Shown: piece after piece, positions 62,841-64,000 of the stretch
How the letters are laid out: every line of letters begins with the position of its first letter
Position numbering within the stretch: the stretch's first letter is position 1
Source of the DNA: Actinophytocola algeriensis
Lineage (GTDB): Bacteria; Actinomycetota; Actinomycetes; Mycobacteriales; Pseudonocardiaceae
Length of the DNA stretch: 64,000 nucleotides
Assembly (NCBI RefSeq): GCF_014203735.1
Contig: NZ_JACHJQ010000001.1
Coordinates: forward strand, 62,001-126,000
Direction of reading: 5' to 3'
Notes under the pieces: model-generated
Databases searched by the model: none
Told to the model about the DNA's origin: nothing
The model's input: the letters and a program-made list of their open reading frames with translations, nothing else
Program-made: the position numbers and the translations under genes

Positions 62841-63920
62841 TCAGCCGATGGCTTGGCGGTACGCCGCGACCGTCAGTTCCGCGGTGCGCCGCCACGTGAA
62901 GCCGGCGGCATGGGTGCGGCGTGCGGTGAGGGCAGTCGGGGACAGGGGCTCGGCCAGTGCCTCGGTGAGGGCCGAGCCCATCGCCTCCACGTTCCCGAAC
63001 GGCACGAGCGTCGCGTGCCCGCCCGCCACCTCACGCAGCGCGGGCACGTCCGAGCACACCACCGGCACGTCGCACGCCAGCGCCTCCAGCACCGGCAACC
63101 CGAAGCCTTCGTCCCGTGACGGCAGGACCAGCGCCGACGCGCCCGCCACGACGCTCCGCAGGTCCACATCGGACAGGTAGCCGATCGTCGTCACCGTGCT
63201 GTCGGCCCGGTTGTGACCCGGTCCGGCGAGCACGAGCGGCGGCAGGTCCGGGGTGTTCTCGTGTGCCTTCTGCAGCCAGTCCAGCGCCTTGCGCGGCCCG
63301 GCGGCCCCGACGAACAGCAGGTACTCCTTCGGCAGCCCGACCCGGCGCCGCAGCGCCTCGCTCGGCGGCCGGGCGGTGAACCACGCCAGGTCGATGCCCA
63401 GCGGGGTCACCACCACCTTGTCCGTCGCCAGCCCGAACCGGTCGATCACCACGTCGGCGACGGCCCTCGTCGGCGTGCACACGACGTCCGCGCGGGCGGC
63501 CGACTTCGCCACCAGCAGCGGCAGCTGCTCGTCCGACGGCGGCAGGTCGCCGGGGGAGTCCAGGAAGTCGAGGTCGTGGATCGTCAGCACCCCGGCGGCC
63601 CGCAACGCGGGCGGGAGCACGAAGTTGGTGCCGTGCACGACATCCGTCAGTCCGGCGAACAGCTCGATCGGCGGGAACGGGGCCCGCAGCCAGCAGCGCC
63701 GCAGCAGCCGCGCCGACACCGGCATGCCCCGCGACCGGGCGCCGTGCGGGAGGACCTTGCGCAGCTTCCGCCAGCCCCGCAACGTGAACGCCACCGCCCG
63801 CATGTCCACTTCGGACATCGACGCCAGCTCCTCCGCCAGCGCGGCCGTGTACCGGCCGATGCCGGTCCGGGAACCGAGAAGCGGGGTGCCGTCCAGCAGC
63901 ACCTTGACGGGCCTAGTCAT
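62841..63920 (-). CDS. GT4 family glycosyltransferase
   Basis: A 359-residue GT-B enzyme. The N-terminal VKVLLDGTPLLGSRTGIGRY, then VVHGTNFVLPPALRAAGVLTIHD, the donor motif LPSRDEGFGLPVLEALACDVPVVCSD (EX7E motif) and final helix WRRTAELTVAAYRQAIG are in order. It transfers a sugar from a nucleotide donor, probably in cell-wall or capsule assembly beside rmlBD. ATG 63920 overlaps the preceding partial gene by eight bases. Confidence 0.9.
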   Translation of the reverse strand: MTRPVKVLLDGTPLLGSRTGIGRYTAALAEELASMSEVDMRAVAFTLRGWRKLRKVLPHGARSRGMPVSARLLRRCWLRAPFPPIELFAGLTDVVHGTNFVLPPALRAAGVLTIHDLDFLDSPGDLPPSDEQLPLLVAKSAARADVVCTPTRAVADVVIDRFGLATDKVVVTPLGIDLAWFTARPPSEALRRRVGLPKEYLLFVGAAGPRKALDWLQKAHENTPDLPPLVLAGPGHNRADSTVTTIGYLSDVDLRSVVAGASALVLPSRDEGFGLPVLEALACDVPVVCSDVPALREVAGGHATLVPFGNVEAMGSALTEALAEPLSPTALTARRTHAAGFTWRRTAELTVAAYRQAIG

Positions 63921-64000
63921 CGCCGCGGCCCTTCCGCAGGCGTTCCGCCGCGAGGCGTTTCACCCGGCCCGCCGCGCGGCGGGTCAGCTCCGCCGGGCCG
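63913..64000 (-). CDS. C-terminal end of a gene continuing beyond the window
   Basis: Reading leftward from base 64000, the last 28 residues are GPAELTRRAAGRVKRLAAER followed by LRKGRGDD and TAG at 63913. The basic helical tail would fit a glycosyltransferase or membrane protein C-terminus; the frame is chosen because it overlaps the downstream start by a few bases, as is common here. Too short for a family call. Confidence 0.5.
   Translation of the reverse strand, partial: GPAELTRRAAGRVKRLAAERLRKGRGDD

Overview
The window is about 70% GC or higher, uses GTG starts heavily, and keeps a gene order that (recalled, not searched) resembles the Mycobacterium tuberculosis stretch from add/lpdA/glpD through accA3, maf, accE/accD, birA, a PH-domain protein, purK/purE, fadE25, to LCP, rmlB and rmlD genes. 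Together with XRE-DUF5753/DUF397 pairs, type VII secretion (T7SS) substrates and a glycopeptide-type glycosyltransferase this points to an actinobacterium of the order Pseudonocardiales (Lentzea, Saccharothrix, Actinosynnema or Amycolatopsis type). No tRNA, rRNA, IS transposase or CRISPR array is seen.

Layout. 1-1543: end of an aldehyde dehydrogenase plus an overlapping half-length ALDH. 1654-5203: first T7SS-linked island (EspC-like protein, WXG-type protein with an NlpC/P60 hydrolase, a coupled unknown with a minisatellite, two YbaB-like proteins). 5282-9205: acidic conserved protein, adenosine deaminase, coiled-coil protein. 9276-14910: orphan GT1 glycosyltransferase and the glycerol locus (glpD divergent from glpF-glpK). 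15066-19429: MacAB-type exporter with two adaptors. 19558-21519: GGCT-like protein and LpdA-type flavoprotein. 21656-24235: second T7SS island (EspG, PPE-like, small partner). 24399-33719: acyl-CoA carboxylase region (biotin carboxylase/BCCP, Maf, an MFS pump, epsilon and beta subunits, BirA, PH-domain protein). 33738-35836: HMG-CoA-lyase-like enzyme, GNAT, CbiZ. 35916-39365: third T7SS island, a polymorphic toxin with a TNT-type NAD-glycohydrolase end and a small coupled putative immunity protein. 39332-43826: HisN-type phosphatase, XRE/DUF397 pair, a deleted pyrE, a two-component system. 44389-50398: zinc-ribbon protein, two GtrA paralogues, an ECF sigma factor fused to an anti-sigma-like zinc motif and a large ectodomain, an unknown and a GT87 mannosyltransferase. 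50409-53341: purK-purE and acyl-CoA dehydrogenase. 53903-60323: unknown, AMP-ligase-like protein, two LCP ligases, rmlB and rmlD (cell-wall rhamnose and polymer attachment). 60336-64000: Pro/Gln/Tyr-rich protein, TetR with azoreductase and SMR exporter, GT4 and the tail of a further gene.

The most unusual non-coding content is a family of modular repeats: three arrays of 6-9 copies of a 30-bp unit with a GAAGG-N3-CCTTC palindrome (near 30.1, 44.2 and 53.8 kb), flanked by related inverted termini in two of the three; a short hairpin at 6.6 kb shares 18 bp with one terminus. A 136-bp nested hairpin sits in the flank of the third array. The best candidates for under-described biology are the three T7SS islands (none with the core secretion genes), the sigma-factor fusion, and this repeat family.
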